In this document: piece by piece, positions 28,358 through 35,866 of the stretch
Layout of the letters: each line of letters begins with the position of its first letter
Numbering within the stretch: position 1 is the first letter of the stretch
Assembly: GCF_000317575.1 (NCBI RefSeq)
Contig: NC_019748.1
Location: 574,001-638,000 of the forward strand
Direction of reading: 5' to 3'
DNA: 64,000 nucleotides
Source: Stanieria cyanosphaera PCC 7437
GTDB lineage: Bacteria > Cyanobacteriota > Cyanobacteriia > Cyanobacteriales > Xenococcaceae
Notes under the pieces: model-generated
What the model was told of the DNA's origin: nothing
The model's input: only the letters and a program-made list of their open reading frames with translations
Database searches by the model: none
Position numbers and translations under genes: made by a program

Positions 28358-28855
28358 TTAGCGATCACGCATACCTCTTCTTTGGTGATGTTGTTCAATT
28401 AAATCAGCCATTTGGGTAAGTTGTTCGGGAGTTAACACCTCTCTCATTTGCAACATTGTTTCAAATTTTTGATTTTTTAACTGTTGTTCAAGATTCTGAA
28501 CTTGTTGCTGTTGTTGTCGAAGTTGCTCGACACTAGTATCACTACTAGCTAAAAGCGATCGCATTTGGTCTTTAGCTTGCCGTAATTCTTCACGCAAAGT
28601 TTCGTGATCTGCTTGAGAATTTTGCTTAATTGTCTCAATTTGTTCTGATTGCTCGGGAGTAAGATTGAGTTGCTCAAATAATCTCATAGGCCCTTTTTTT
28701 TCACTTCTAAAATTGTCATCAGGAGGAGTTTGAGCGATTGATTGAGATACTATTGAAGTAGATTTTGTTTGCTGTGGATGGAACTGTGCAGCATAAGCAC
28801 TAACAGGTAGTATTAAAGATAGTGCTGCTACGGTAGAAAGAGTACGCCACTTCAT
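28358..28855 (-). CDS. Spy/CpxP-like periplasmic protein
   Basis: About 165 residues. A signal peptide (residues 1-23, ending SAYAAQ) leads to an LTPEQ-type helical protein. The Spy/CpxP motif appears twice: LTPEQSEQIETIKQ and LTPEQLTQMADLIEQ. A long Gln-rich amphipathic helix lies between them. Family members act as ATP-independent periplasmic chaperones or envelope-stress modulators. I use the ATG at 28855, about 12 bases after a GAGGAA Shine-Dalgarno; the frame continues up to a TTG at 28876. It is divergent from a two-component pair, an arrangement seen for CpxP-CpxRA, which hints that the system may sense envelope or metal stress. Confidence 0.85.
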   Translation of the reverse strand: MKWRTLSTVAALSLILPVSAYAAQFHPQQTKSTSIVSQSIAQTPPDDNFRSEKKGPMRLFEQLNLTPEQSEQIETIKQNSQADHETLREELRQAKDQMRSLLASSDTSVEQLRQQQQQVQNLEQQLKNQKFETMLQMREVLTPEQLTQMADLIEQHHQRRGMRDR

Positions 28856-28876
28856 AATTAATTTTTTCTTCCTCAA

Positions 28877-29057
28877 ATTAAAGGTTGTCTGTTGAATAAC
28901 CCAATCTTAGGCAATTTTGCCTTGAAGCAACTTCGATCCTAATTCCCAACTGATCTATAACTTTGGTACTAAATTAATTTGGTACTTTGGAACTAGAGTG
29001 AATCAATTAATTCAATGACATGATCGTTACATCAGCTTTTTAAGTAAATTTAAACTG
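28877..29057. promoter_or_regulatory. Divergent promoter region between Spy-like gene and two-component pair
   Basis: About 180 bases serve both strands. The sequence shows repeated GGTACT/TTGGTAC-type fragments near 28964-28985 (TTTGGTACTAAATT and TTTGGTACTTTGG), a spaced direct repeat that could be an operator for the NarL-type regulator encoded next to it. This is inferred from position and repetition only. Confidence 0.4.
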
Positions 29058-30344
29058 ATGAATTATGAATGGAAAAAACACCCTTTTCGTTTACTACTTT
29101 ATCTAGAGTGGATTTTGCTTGGAATTGCTTTAGTAGCAGGATTTTCTCTATTTCTAGAACGTCATCGATTGCCATTTCCTGTTCATAACCCAAGCACAAT
29201 CTTTCCTATCGGCGCAACTATTAGTATCATTCTTTTAGGAGTGATGGGTTGGAGATTGCCAATTGGTTCTCGATTGGTACAAGGATTATATATTAGTTTT
29301 GGGTTTGGTTTAAGTTGGTTGGCAGTGCTGTTAGGAGGTAGAGGAGACAGAGTTTTTCCTGCTTTACTTTTAATTGTGGTCATTCGTGCTTGTTTGCTTT
29401 TTCCTTGGAGTGGGAGGATTGTTGTATCGGTTTTCAGTTATCTGAGTTTTCTTTTGCTACAGGTAATGTCTTGGCTCAAAATTAGTCCTTTTGGTATTCC
29501 CCTAGGTAAACCTTTACCGCGAGTAATTAGATATTTGCCCTCCGAAGAATTACAGAATCTTCTTTTGAGTTTAATCATTAACTCGGCATTACTATTTGGA
29601 TTAGTGTTAGCTTTTGTATTGTTATTAGTAGGAGCAGTTTTAGCCGAAAACCAAAGTCGAGAAAAATTAGCTGTTGCCAACCGTCGTTTACGTCAGTATG
29701 CTTTAACCATCGAAAATCAAGCAACTTTACAAGAAAGAAATCGAATTGCTCGTGAAATCCACGATTCTGTAGGTCATTATCTGACTGCTCAAAGTATTCA
29801 ATTAGAAAATACTGCTTTATTCTTATTTCAAGAACCTCAAAAAGCTGCCAATCATCTTCAAAAAGCAAGACAATTAGGTAAAGAAGCCTTACAAAATGTT
29901 CGCAATGCTGTCGCAACCTTGAGAAACGATCCGCTCAAAACGCGATCGCTTTCTATTTCTTTAGAACAGTTAATTACAGAATTTAAACGCAATACTGGGA
30001 TTGAAGTTAAGTCAGAAATTAATTTATCTGTAGGACTTGCTTCAGAAGTTGCATTGGTTTTATATCGTATTATTCAAGAAGCATTAACTAATATTTCTAA
30101 ACATAGTCAAGCCACTTTGGTGCAATTAAGGTTAACCGAACAGAAGCAAATGATTCAACTTCAAATTGAAGATAATGGTCAGGGTTTTAACCCAACTGAC
30201 AACACCACAGGTTTTGGTTTACAAAGTATGCGAGAACGCACCGAAGCACTGAATGGTAATTTTTGCCTAGCTAGTAAACTAGAACAAGGATGCCACATCA
30301 AAGTTGAGATTCCGCTTTGGAGAATAATCAATCGCGATGATTAA
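29058..30344 (+). CDS. Sensor histidine kinase, HisKA_3 (NarX/DesK-like)
   Basis: A 428-residue kinase. The N-terminal half has about six membrane helices (segments near 13-33, 50-66, 76-92, 102-116, 122-138 and 168-195) and no large extracellular domain. The dimerisation/phosphoacceptor helix REIHDSVGHYL puts His at 235. The ATPase has N-box NISKHSQA, DNGQGF and GFGLQSMRER. It is the DesK/NarX class that pairs with LuxR-type regulators. Its stop overlaps the start of the regulator gene by 8 bases, so they are a coupled pair. The membrane-only sensor suggests it detects the state of the membrane itself or an integral partner. Confidence 0.95.
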   Translation: MNYEWKKHPFRLLLYLEWILLGIALVAGFSLFLERHRLPFPVHNPSTIFPIGATISIILLGVMGWRLPIGSRLVQGLYISFGFGLSWLAVLLGGRGDRVFPALLLIVVIRACLLFPWSGRIVVSVFSYLSFLLLQVMSWLKISPFGIPLGKPLPRVIRYLPSEELQNLLLSLIINSALLFGLVLAFVLLLVGAVLAENQSREKLAVANRRLRQYALTIENQATLQERNRIAREIHDSVGHYLTAQSIQLENTALFLFQEPQKAANHLQKARQLGKEALQNVRNAVATLRNDPLKTRSLSISLEQLITEFKRNTGIEVKSEINLSVGLASEVALVLYRIIQEALTNISKHSQATLVQLRLTEQKQMIQLQIEDNGQGFNPTDNTTGFGLQSMRERTEALNGNFCLASKLEQGCHIKVEIPLWRIINRDD

Positions 30345-30963
30345 AGTATTGATAGTAGACGATCAAAGTATAGTTAGGGAAGGATTAACTAGTTTACTGC
30401 AAACCAAACCCGATCTAGAAATAGTCGGAGAAGCAGAAAATGGGCGAGTAGCAATAGAACAAACTTTGGCGTTACAACCCGATGTAGTTTTGATGGATGT
30501 GAGAATGCCTGTGATGGATGGAGTGGCTGCTATTCGGATTCTAACAGAACAAATGCCTGGAGTTAAGGTGTTAGTTTTGACTACTTTTGACGATGATCAA
30601 TACGTCACCCAAGCCATGAGTTACGGTGCTAAAGGCTATCTTCTCAAAGATACTCCTTCTGAAGAACTAGCCCAAGCAATCCGTTCGGTTAATCAAGGCT
30701 ATACTCAATTAGGACCCGGATTATTTGAAAAAGTCATTATTAATCATCACTCTACCAAAAAATCTCCTCCAGAATTAACTTCTCTAACCCCTAGAGAAAA
30801 AGAAGTATTGCAACTGATAGCCAAAGGCTACAATAATCTCGAAATCGCCGAAAAACTCTATATATCAGAACGGACTGTCAAAAATCACGTTAATAGTATC
30901 TTACGACGTTTAAACTTACGCGATCGCACTCAAGCTGCTATCTTTGCGACTAATTATTTATAA
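30337..30963 (+). CDS. NarL/LuxR-type response regulator
   Basis: A 208-residue regulator. The receiver domain covers residues 1-120 with acidic pocket Asp8-Asp9, phospho-acceptor Asp54 (VVLMDVRMPV) and Lys in YLLKDT. A LuxR-type helix-turn-helix covers about 145-205 (LTPREKEVLQLIAKGYNNLEIA, RTVKNHVNSIL). It overlaps the upstream kinase gene by 8 bases. Its likely first target is the divergent Spy-like gene or its own operon, but no binding site can be proved by eye. Confidence 0.96.
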   Translation: MIKVLIVDDQSIVREGLTSLLQTKPDLEIVGEAENGRVAIEQTLALQPDVVLMDVRMPVMDGVAAIRILTEQMPGVKVLVLTTFDDDQYVTQAMSYGAKGYLLKDTPSEELAQAIRSVNQGYTQLGPGLFEKVIINHHSTKKSPPELTSLTPREKEVLQLIAKGYNNLEIAEKLYISERTVKNHVNSILRRLNLRDRTQAAIFATNYL

Positions 30964-31055
30964 AGTTTTTTGTTTTTGATCTTAAAAGCGATCGCGCCTT
31001 CTGATTCTACTGGTTACTGATAATGCGATCGTATTCTATTTAAATCGTTTCAGTA

Positions 31056-31541
31056 CTATTCTAAACTTCCAATGGGAAAGCGATCGCAAATTAAGTTGAT
31101 TATACTATCTGCATCCAAAGTATAAATAAGATCGAGTAATTCTAAAGCAAGATTTTGCAAAGAATTGAAATCAACTAAAGACTTGAGTTCTGTTATTTCA
31201 ATTCCTCCAAAAGTTTCATCAGCAGCTTTAAAAATAGCATCTGCATAAATAGCTTTAAAATGCTCGTTCCATTGATTTGGTTTGATATAGTGCGATCTAT
31301 TACCTAATCTGTTACGTTTTTGAATTTCTCTAAAACTATTTACAATTGAACTACGCCAACTTCGAGTCACTCTTTTTTCTACTTGAATCTTAATAAGATG
31401 AATCAACAAAATAACTAAAAAAGATTCTAAATTATTAATCTTATCTTGTCTGCCCATCAGTTCTAGTTCTTCAACTATAGTCATCGCACGTTCGTATTGA
31501 CGATTTAGCAGACACTCTTTTAACTCTAATATTTCTTCCAT
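31056..31541 (-). CDS. DUF29 family protein
   Basis: A 161-residue helical protein of the DUF29 family, common and multicopy in cyanobacteria and often next to toxin-antitoxin or mobile genes. Recognisable blocks are the N-terminal ELKECLLNRQYERAMTIVEELE, the LESFLVILLIHLIKIQ helix and SWRSSIVNSFREIQ. Function is not known. It is divergent from a paralogue at 31697-32185 that shares the same block order, with 155 bases between them. Confidence 0.8.
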   Translation of the reverse strand: MEEILELKECLLNRQYERAMTIVEELELMGRQDKINNLESFLVILLIHLIKIQVEKRVTRSWRSSIVNSFREIQKRNRLGNRSHYIKPNQWNEHFKAIYADAIFKAADETFGGIEITELKSLVDFNSLQNLALELLDLIYTLDADSIINLICDRFPIGSLE

Positions 31542-31609
31542 AATCTACTCAATCGCGGATTTGGAGGTTTTACAGTTCAATTATAAACAGTTATATTTTT
31601 ATCTTCTCT

Positions 31610-31638
31610 TAGCGATCGCTCTACTTATTCTATTTGTT
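31610..31638. repeat. 29-base direct repeat, copy 1 (upstream of the plus-strand DUF29 gene)
   Basis: Starts TAGCGATCGCTCTACTT and ends CTATTTGTT. An identical 29-base stretch lies at 32296-32324. The two flank the plus-strand DUF29 gene in the same orientation, as expected for a duplicated or recombined segment; a looser match (GATCGCCCTACTTG) occurs at about 34478-34491. Confidence 0.6.
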
Positions 31639-31696
31639 GCTCTAGATAATATAAACTAGAAACAACGTAAGTATAGAGTTCTAAGGTATCGAAACA

Positions 31697-32185
31697 ATGG
31701 AAGAACTCGCAAAATTGAGACAGTTGCTGGTTGCTGGTAATACGAGAGAAGCGATCGCACTTGTTGATGAACTAGAAGAAATGAGCAAGAAAGCGATTAT
31801 TAGAAATATTGAATCCTATTTAGTATTGTTGTTAGCTCATTTAATTAAATATCAAGCAGAACAAAGAATTACTAATTTCTGGTTGGCTTCGATTGTCAAT
31901 GCAGTAGTGGGAATTAAGAAATTAAACCTCAGAGATAAAAACTCTTACTATATTAAAAAAGAAGACGACTGGAATGATTATTTAGAAGAAGCGATAGAAT
32001 TAGCTAGTTTAGAAGCAGCCAAAGAAGCGTTTGGTGGAATTTATTCTGTCGAACAATTATCGACTAAATTTGACCGCGATCGCGTGATAAAAATGGGATT
32101 TCAACTATTGCAATTAACTTATCAAGAAGAAACCAAAAAATTACCACAAATAATACAAGAATTTTTAAGCGATCGGCCTACTTGA
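31697..32185 (+). CDS. DUF29 family protein (paralogue)
   Basis: A 162-residue paralogue of the divergent DUF29 protein. It shares the LRQLLVAGNTREAIALVDELEEM start, the NIESYLVLLLAHLIKYQAEQRIT helix, FWLASIVNAV and a tryptophan-containing turn (DDWNDYLEEAIELA). It is flanked by an identical 29-base repeat on each side. Role unknown; the family is expanded in cyanobacterial accessory regions. Confidence 0.8.
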   Translation: MEELAKLRQLLVAGNTREAIALVDELEEMSKKAIIRNIESYLVLLLAHLIKYQAEQRITNFWLASIVNAVVGIKKLNLRDKNSYYIKKEDDWNDYLEEAIELASLEAAKEAFGGIYSVEQLSTKFDRDRVIKMGFQLLQLTYQEETKKLPQIIQEFLSDRPT

Positions 32186-32295
32186 AAATTTAAAATGCGA
32201 CCGCTGCGAACAAGAGTACTTTTGATTAAATTAGCTAAATCTCAAGTTGAAAACTAGCTACAATGCAATCATTTTATTTATTTCATTTTTACTTA

Positions 32296-32324
32296 TAGCG
32301 ATCGCTCTACTTATTCTATTTGTT
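32296..32324. repeat. 29-base direct repeat, copy 2
   Basis: Identical to 31610-31638. It sits between the DUF29 gene and the hicAB module, about 110 bases past the DUF29 stop. Confidence 0.6.
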
Positions 32325-32413
32325 TTGTTGCTAAGGATGCAATTACGCTTATATTGAGATGGAACATCAAAGTGGTCGCGATTTTACCCAATCATTTTCA
32401 TTGTTGATGGACA

Positions 32414-32626
32414 TTAAGCATAAAGTAAACGACCTTTGGGAGTAGGAATAGTACGCCCTAATTCTTGAGCGGTTTCAATCCATTCTTGGATTACAATTTG
32501 TACATTAGTTACTGCTTCAAGATAAGTTTGACCATCTGCCATGCATCCAGGTAATTCTGGAACTTCTACGATAAAAGCTTGGTCTGACTCACTCCAATAA
32601 ATAATTAATTCGTATTTAATCAACAT
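32414..32626 (-). CDS. hicB: HicB-type antitoxin (module 1)
   Basis: About 70 residues with the compact HicB fold: a strand KYELIIYWSESDQAFIVEVPELPGC, the loop MADGQTYLEAV and a helix ending EWIETAQELGR. HicB neutralises HicA and can repress its own promoter. I choose the ATG at 32626, six bases after an AGGAG Shine-Dalgarno; a GTG at 32629 is too close to it. The start lies within the end of the toxin gene. Toxin-first order is as in classical hicAB. Confidence 0.88.
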   Translation of the reverse strand: MLIKYELIIYWSESDQAFIVEVPELPGCMADGQTYLEAVTNVQIVIQEWIETAQELGRTIPTPKGRLLYA

Positions 32627-32876
32627 CACTATCTCCTAAACCATACTTCACGATGAGATTCCTGATTTGCTTGACTTGATAACCTTTAGCTTTGCCACTT
32701 GTGGGTTGAATGTTAATTATTTCTTCTACATTATCTTTAGTAAAAATGTAATGATCGCCTCTAATTCTCTCTTCAAACCGCAGTTTCTTGAGTAGCTGGC
32801 ATAACTCAGAAAATTTAATATTATGATCAGACGTACCGAAAAGTATTCTTTGCAGTAATTTTTTATATTTTCCCAT
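32616..32876 (-). CDS. hicA: HicA-type mRNA interferase toxin (module 1)
   Basis: An 86-residue HicA-like toxin. The double-stranded-RNA-binding-like fold is shown by KFSELCQLLKKLRFEERIRGDHYIF, with the catalytic His in GDHYIF, then IINIQPTSGKAKGYQVKQIRNLI. HicA cleaves mRNA and arrests translation. It is longer at the N-terminus than typical 60-residue HicA proteins. It overlaps the hicB start by 11-14 bases, so the pair is translationally coupled. Confidence 0.88.
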   Translation of the reverse strand: MGKYKKLLQRILFGTSDHNIKFSELCQLLKKLRFEERIRGDHYIFTKDNVEEIINIQPTSGKAKGYQVKQIRNLIVKYGLGDSDVD

Positions 32877-33010
32877 AATCCCATCTAATCGGCGATCGCT
32901 TTTATCGTTTCTAGCAGAAGAATTGGTTTTTGTTATTGTAAATTATGCTAAATCTGGATAATATTGCTCTACCTGAAAATTTAAAAGATGATCACTGCGA
33001 GCAATACTAT

Positions 33011-33334
33011 CTATGAAGAGGAAACCGTATGAACTTCTAAATTAACATTTAGTTGTTTGCGTAAAACAGTGAAAATAGCAGTCAAATTATTCATGGTTGG
33101 ATTACCTTTTGCCGATAACATTCTGTGTAAACTTTTACTTGGTAATGAAGTTTCACTAGCTAGTTTTTCAAAGCCTGTAGTCGCATTAACCAAGTCTCTT
33201 AAAATAAGTCTGGCTGTTTCTGGTTCGCCGTTCAGAAAAAGAGAAGCAGCTTCATCTAGCAATGCTTTAGCAAATTCAGGTTCTCTTTGAACCCTGGCAT
33301 TAATTGTTTCTTTAAAATTTCTAGTTATAGACAT
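33011..33334 (-). CDS. HigA-type helix-turn-helix antitoxin
   Basis: A 107-residue helix-turn-helix protein of the small addiction-module antidote family: FAKALLDEAASLFLNGEPETARLILRDLV, followed by the HTH FEKLASETSLPSKSLHRML. These antitoxins pair with HigB/RelE-type killer proteins encoded just upstream. Here it starts six bases after the stop of the broken toxin relic at 33340-33673, so it was the second gene of that operon. It looks intact and may still bind DNA. Confidence 0.85.
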   Translation of the reverse strand: MSITRNFKETINARVQREPEFAKALLDEAASLFLNGEPETARLILRDLVNATTGFEKLASETSLPSKSLHRMLSAKGNPTMNNLTAIFTVLRKQLNVNLEVHTVSSS

Positions 33335-33339
33335 AATAA

Positions 33340-33673
33340 TTACCTTTTTTTCTGCTTAGATTTTTTCTTCCGCTCTTTGTATTTTTTGTATAACTCTTTA
33401 GCTCGTTCTAGATCGGCTTGCTGCTTTTTCTTTGTTCCACCACCAAAAAAATTATAAGTTGCTTACCTTCTTGTGCTAGATATATTCGATAACCTGCTCT
33501 CAATTAATCCTGTATTCACCGATTCCATCAAACCATTTAATATTTGAAGTATTACCTAACTCTAGACGAGCTTTGGCAACTGTTACTTTGGCAGCAGCTT
33601 GAGGTTCTAGACTATCGAACCATTTTTGGTATGGGTTTGAACCATCTTCTCTGATATATTCCTGAACTTTCAT
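33340..33673 (-). pseudogene. HigB/RelE-type toxin, broken by two frameshifts
   Basis: On the minus strand the ATG at 33673 opens MKVQEYIREDGSNPYQKWFDSLEPQ-like sequence, reading well to GEYRIN, then a stop. The family pattern resumes in another frame (AGYRIYLAQEGKQLII) and again after a run of seven T in a third frame (GGGTKKKQQADLERAKELYKKY), ending with a stop at 33340. Each break fits a one-base loss. The intact family is about 100-110 residues, and this relic has the right length when joined. The matching antitoxin follows directly. Confidence 0.75.
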
Positions 33674-33741
33674 TTGATTATAGTAACATTTATGTTACCA
33701 TAAATCGCATCCATTTTTAACTCGTTTCAACTCTCTCGTAG

Positions 33742-33768
33742 GTTGGGTAGAACGAAGTGAAACCCAAC
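33742..33768. repeat. Solo REP-like hairpin
   Basis: GTTGGGT (33742-33748) pairs with ACCCAAC (33762-33768) around AGAACGAAGTGAA. The same core (AGAAC-AAGTGAAACCCAAC) precedes both RAYT relics downstream. It lies between the broken toxin gene and hicBA module 2. Confidence 0.55.
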
Positions 33769-33830
33769 ATCAACAAACAAAAGTTATTTTTATTGATACG
33801 ATTTAAGAAATGTAGAGCATAAATATCCTA

Positions 33831-34115
33831 ATGGAACAATCGATTAAAATGGATTTTTACACTGTAGTTTTGCGAAAAAGTTCACTTTACTGGGTTGCTC
33901 TTTGTTTAGAAAATGGAATTGTTGGTCAAGGAGATACGCGAGATGAAGCTATTAAAAAGTTAAAAGAAGCAATCGAATCTGTGCAAGATATTCTTAAAAC
34001 TGATTTTGACAGTCAATCTACTCCTATTTCCATTAAAGAATTACACGAATTTTTAACTGTAGAGTCAGAACAACCTATTACAGAAGCTTACGAACTTAGA
34101 GCTGTTTATGCCTAA
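33831..34115 (+). CDS. hicB: HicB-type antitoxin (module 2)
   Basis: A 94-residue HicB-like protein, antitoxin-first in this module. The core is FYTVVLRKSSLYWVALCLENGIVGQGDTRDEAIKKLKEAIES, the usual HicB beta-alpha pattern, followed by a longer tail than in module 1. The ATG at 33831 is used; an internal ATG at 33849 is also possible. Its end overlaps the toxin gene by 8 bases. Confidence 0.87.
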   Translation: MEQSIKMDFYTVVLRKSSLYWVALCLENGIVGQGDTRDEAIKKLKEAIESVQDILKTDFDSQSTPISIKELHEFLTVESEQPITEAYELRAVYA

Positions 34116-34347
34116 AAATATTCCTTCTCTAAAACTGAAACAACTTATCAAAATTTTGGAGAAAGGAGGCTGTAAATTTTATCGAGAAGGAAAAGGAGAC
34201 CACTGTATCTATATTCGCATTATTGATGATAAAAGATGGATTGTGCCAATCGATCTAGGAGCAAGAGAAATGTCTCCTGCTTATGTACTAAGGATTTTTA
34301 GACAGTTTGGTTTTACAGACAAGGAAATTGAAAAACTACTTAGATAA
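34108..34347 (+). CDS. hicA: HicA-type mRNA interferase toxin (module 2)
   Basis: A 79-residue HicA toxin: LKLKQLIKILEKGGCKFYREGKGDHCIYIR has the catalytic His in the GDH motif, then the strand RWIVPIDLGAREMSPAYVLRIFRQFGFT. It is the second gene of the pair, overlapping hicB by 8 bases. The reversed gene order and low identity to module 1 suggest an independent origin rather than duplication. Confidence 0.88.
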   Translation: MPKNIPSLKLKQLIKILEKGGCKFYREGKGDHCIYIRIIDDKRWIVPIDLGAREMSPAYVLRIFRQFGFTDKEIEKLLR

Positions 34348-34530
34348 GCAGATAACTTGATTTTTGTTGAGTAGATGATTGCCATCGAGTTTTAAGTATT
34401 TATGGCTTTTCCAACAGATAGTTATTTGGTTTTTTGTTTCCACGCTCGCGCCCGTAATTCCAGTTTTCATACATAGGGATCGCCCTACTTGTTTTATTCT
34501 TCCCAATAAATAACGGGATCGCACCCTCCT

Positions 34531-34653
34531 AGGTTGGGGAGCCACTGCGTTGCGGAGGTTTCCTCAAGAGTTTATAAGCCCCGTTCCGTTGTAGCACGTG
34601 GCGTTAGAACAAAGTGAAACCCAACAACCAATATTCTCGGCTATGATTAATTC
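34531..34653 (+). repeat. RAYT-associated upstream repeat, copy 1
   Basis: About 120 bases from AGGTTGGGGAGCCACTGCG through GGCGTTAGAACAAAGTGAA to the start codon of RAYT relic 1. It matches 35594-35740 almost base for base, except that the other copy has an extra segment of about 20 bases. Confidence 0.7.
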
Positions 34654-34854
34654 ATGCAATATCGCCGAGCCAAAGTCCCAGGAAGTACCTATTTTTTTAC
34701 TTTAGTCACTCACAATCGGCATCCTATTCTCTGTGAGCCTGAAAATATCAATTTATTGCGCGATTGTTTTAAAAGAATAATGAATAAGCATCCTTTTACA
34801 ATTGATGCAATTGCAATTTTATGGATAATCAAAGGATTCGGCAATAGGACTTAG
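34654..34854 (+). pseudogene. REP-associated tyrosine transposase (RAYT) N-terminal relic 1
   Basis: The first about 55 codons read as a RAYT/IS200-like start: MQYRRAKVPGSTYFF, then LVTHNRHPILCEPENINLL and HPFTIDAIAIL. The match stops just before the expected catalytic HUH histidines (LPDHIH in intact members). The remaining codons to 34854 are antisense to the hicB relic. It cannot be active. RAYTs normally mobilise REP hairpins; the REP-like sequence just upstream fits. Confidence 0.8.
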
Positions 34855-35022
34855 GGTTGTATCTGTTTGAGATTCGAGCAGTTTTTGGGCAACATCACGC
34901 GCAATTTCTAAAGTTTCAGTGATGGTTTTACCTTGAACAACAAGTCCTTGAAGGTCATCTGTTGTCGCTAAATAGTAACCTTATGGAAGTTTCTCGATGT
35001 GCAAGTTAATAATCTTTTCCAT
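34819..35022 (-). pseudogene. HicB-type antitoxin relic with internal stop codon
   Basis: On the minus strand ATG at 35022 gives MEKIINLHIEKLP, then TAA at codon 14, and then in the same frame GYYLATTDDLQGLVVQGKTI and ITETLEIARDVAQKLLES, a clear HicB-like fold. A final stop lies at 34819. Restoring Glu at codon 14 would give a plain 67-residue HicB-like protein. No toxin partner is beside it. The 3' end lies exactly where the RAYT relic breaks off, so one was joined to the other by a rearrangement. Confidence 0.75.
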
Positions 35023-35052
35023 TGCTATTTATAAAGTGTAGGTTATAAACAA

Positions 35053-35319
35053 TTACTGCTTACGATAAATTTCTCGACGATGACCAACTTTGATAATTTC
35101 TATTGTTAATACAGATGATTTTATATTATAAATAATGCGATAATCTCCTACACGAATACGATAGATAGAGTCACTACCAATCAGTTTTTTACTACCTGAT
35201 GAATAAGGATTATCTGCTAAATCTTCTATAGCTTGTAAAATTCTGAAAATTATTTGCTTATCCAGCTTTTTTAGTTCTTTTTTAGCCGACTGCTTCCATT
35301 CAATTTTATATGATGCCAT
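35053..35319 (-). CDS. RelE/ParE-type toxin
   Basis: An 88-residue RelE-superfamily toxin: YKIEWKQSAKKELKKLDKQI at the start, then DLADNPYSSGSKKLIGSDSIYRIRVGDYRIIYNI, and EIIKVGHRREIYRKQ at the end. The Arg and Tyr positions typical of ribosome-dependent RelE endonucleases (YRIRVGDYRIIY, HRREIY) are present, so it looks functional. It overlaps the antitoxin gene upstream by 14 bases. Confidence 0.92.
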   Translation of the reverse strand: MASYKIEWKQSAKKELKKLDKQIIFRILQAIEDLADNPYSSGSKKLIGSDSIYRIRVGDYRIIYNIKSSVLTIEIIKVGHRREIYRKQ

Positions 35320-35515
35320 CTTGTTTTAACTCAGCAATTAAATCTTGATGGCTAATAGTTGGTTCGTCTCGCCTTTCTGCTACGATTGCTAAATCTTCTA
35401 GATCTTCTAGTAGTTCTTCAAATTGGGCAATAGATAAGATAACTGCTGTTTTTTCCCCTAATTCATTAGTAATGTAATTTAAAGCTAAATCTTTAGTATT
35501 AATCATGCTTGCCAT
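35306..35515 (-). CDS. RelB/Phd-type antitoxin
   Basis: A 69-residue antitoxin partner of the RelE-type toxin. The N-terminal half resembles Phd/YefM or RelB DNA-binding ends (VILSIAQFEELLEDLEDL), and the C-terminus is an extended toxin-binding tail (RRDEPTISHQDLIAELKQDG). Antitoxin-first, coupled by a 14-base overlap. A second ATG at 35506 gives a 66-residue version. Confidence 0.85.
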   Translation of the reverse strand: MASMINTKDLALNYITNELGEKTAVILSIAQFEELLEDLEDLAIVAERRDEPTISHQDLIAELKQDGII

Positions 35516-35593
35516 TATTTAGATTATAGAATTAATTATAAACAGTGATACCTTTGGTTAGCTGCCATCTATGGGATCATCCTCATAGCTTGT

Positions 35594-35740
35594 AGGTTAG
35601 GGAGCCACTGCGTTGTGGAGGTTTCCGAGGGGCTGTCTCTTGAGGAAACCTCAAGAGTTTATAAGCCCCGTTCCGTTGTAGCACGTGGCGTTAGAACGAA
35701 GTGAAACCCAACAAAATTTATTCTCGGCTATGATTAATTT
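35594..35740 (+). repeat. RAYT-associated upstream repeat, copy 2
   Basis: Nearly identical to 34531-34653, with an extra segment of about 20 bases (GAGGGGCTGTCTCTTGAGG) that forms part of an inverted pair with the CCTCAAGAG that follows. It ends at the start codon of RAYT relic 2. Confidence 0.7.
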
Positions 35741-35866
35741 ATGCAATATCGTCGAGCCAGATCCCTAGGAAGCACCTATTTTTTTACTTTAGTCACTCAC
35801 AATCGTCGTTGTTTTCTCTGTAAACCTGAAAATACCGATTGGCATGGATTAGTTTGTATTTGTTGA
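35741..35866 (+). pseudogene. RAYT relic 2 (about 42 codons)
   Basis: MQYRRARSLGSTYFF and LVTHNRRCFLCKPENT match relic 1 and RAYT N-termini. It then breaks into DWHGLVCIC and a stop. The DW tail might be the original C-terminus after a large internal deletion. A REP-like fragment (GAGGAACGAAACCTAACCTAC) follows at about 35869-35890, so the remnant element has repeats on both sides. Confidence 0.7.
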
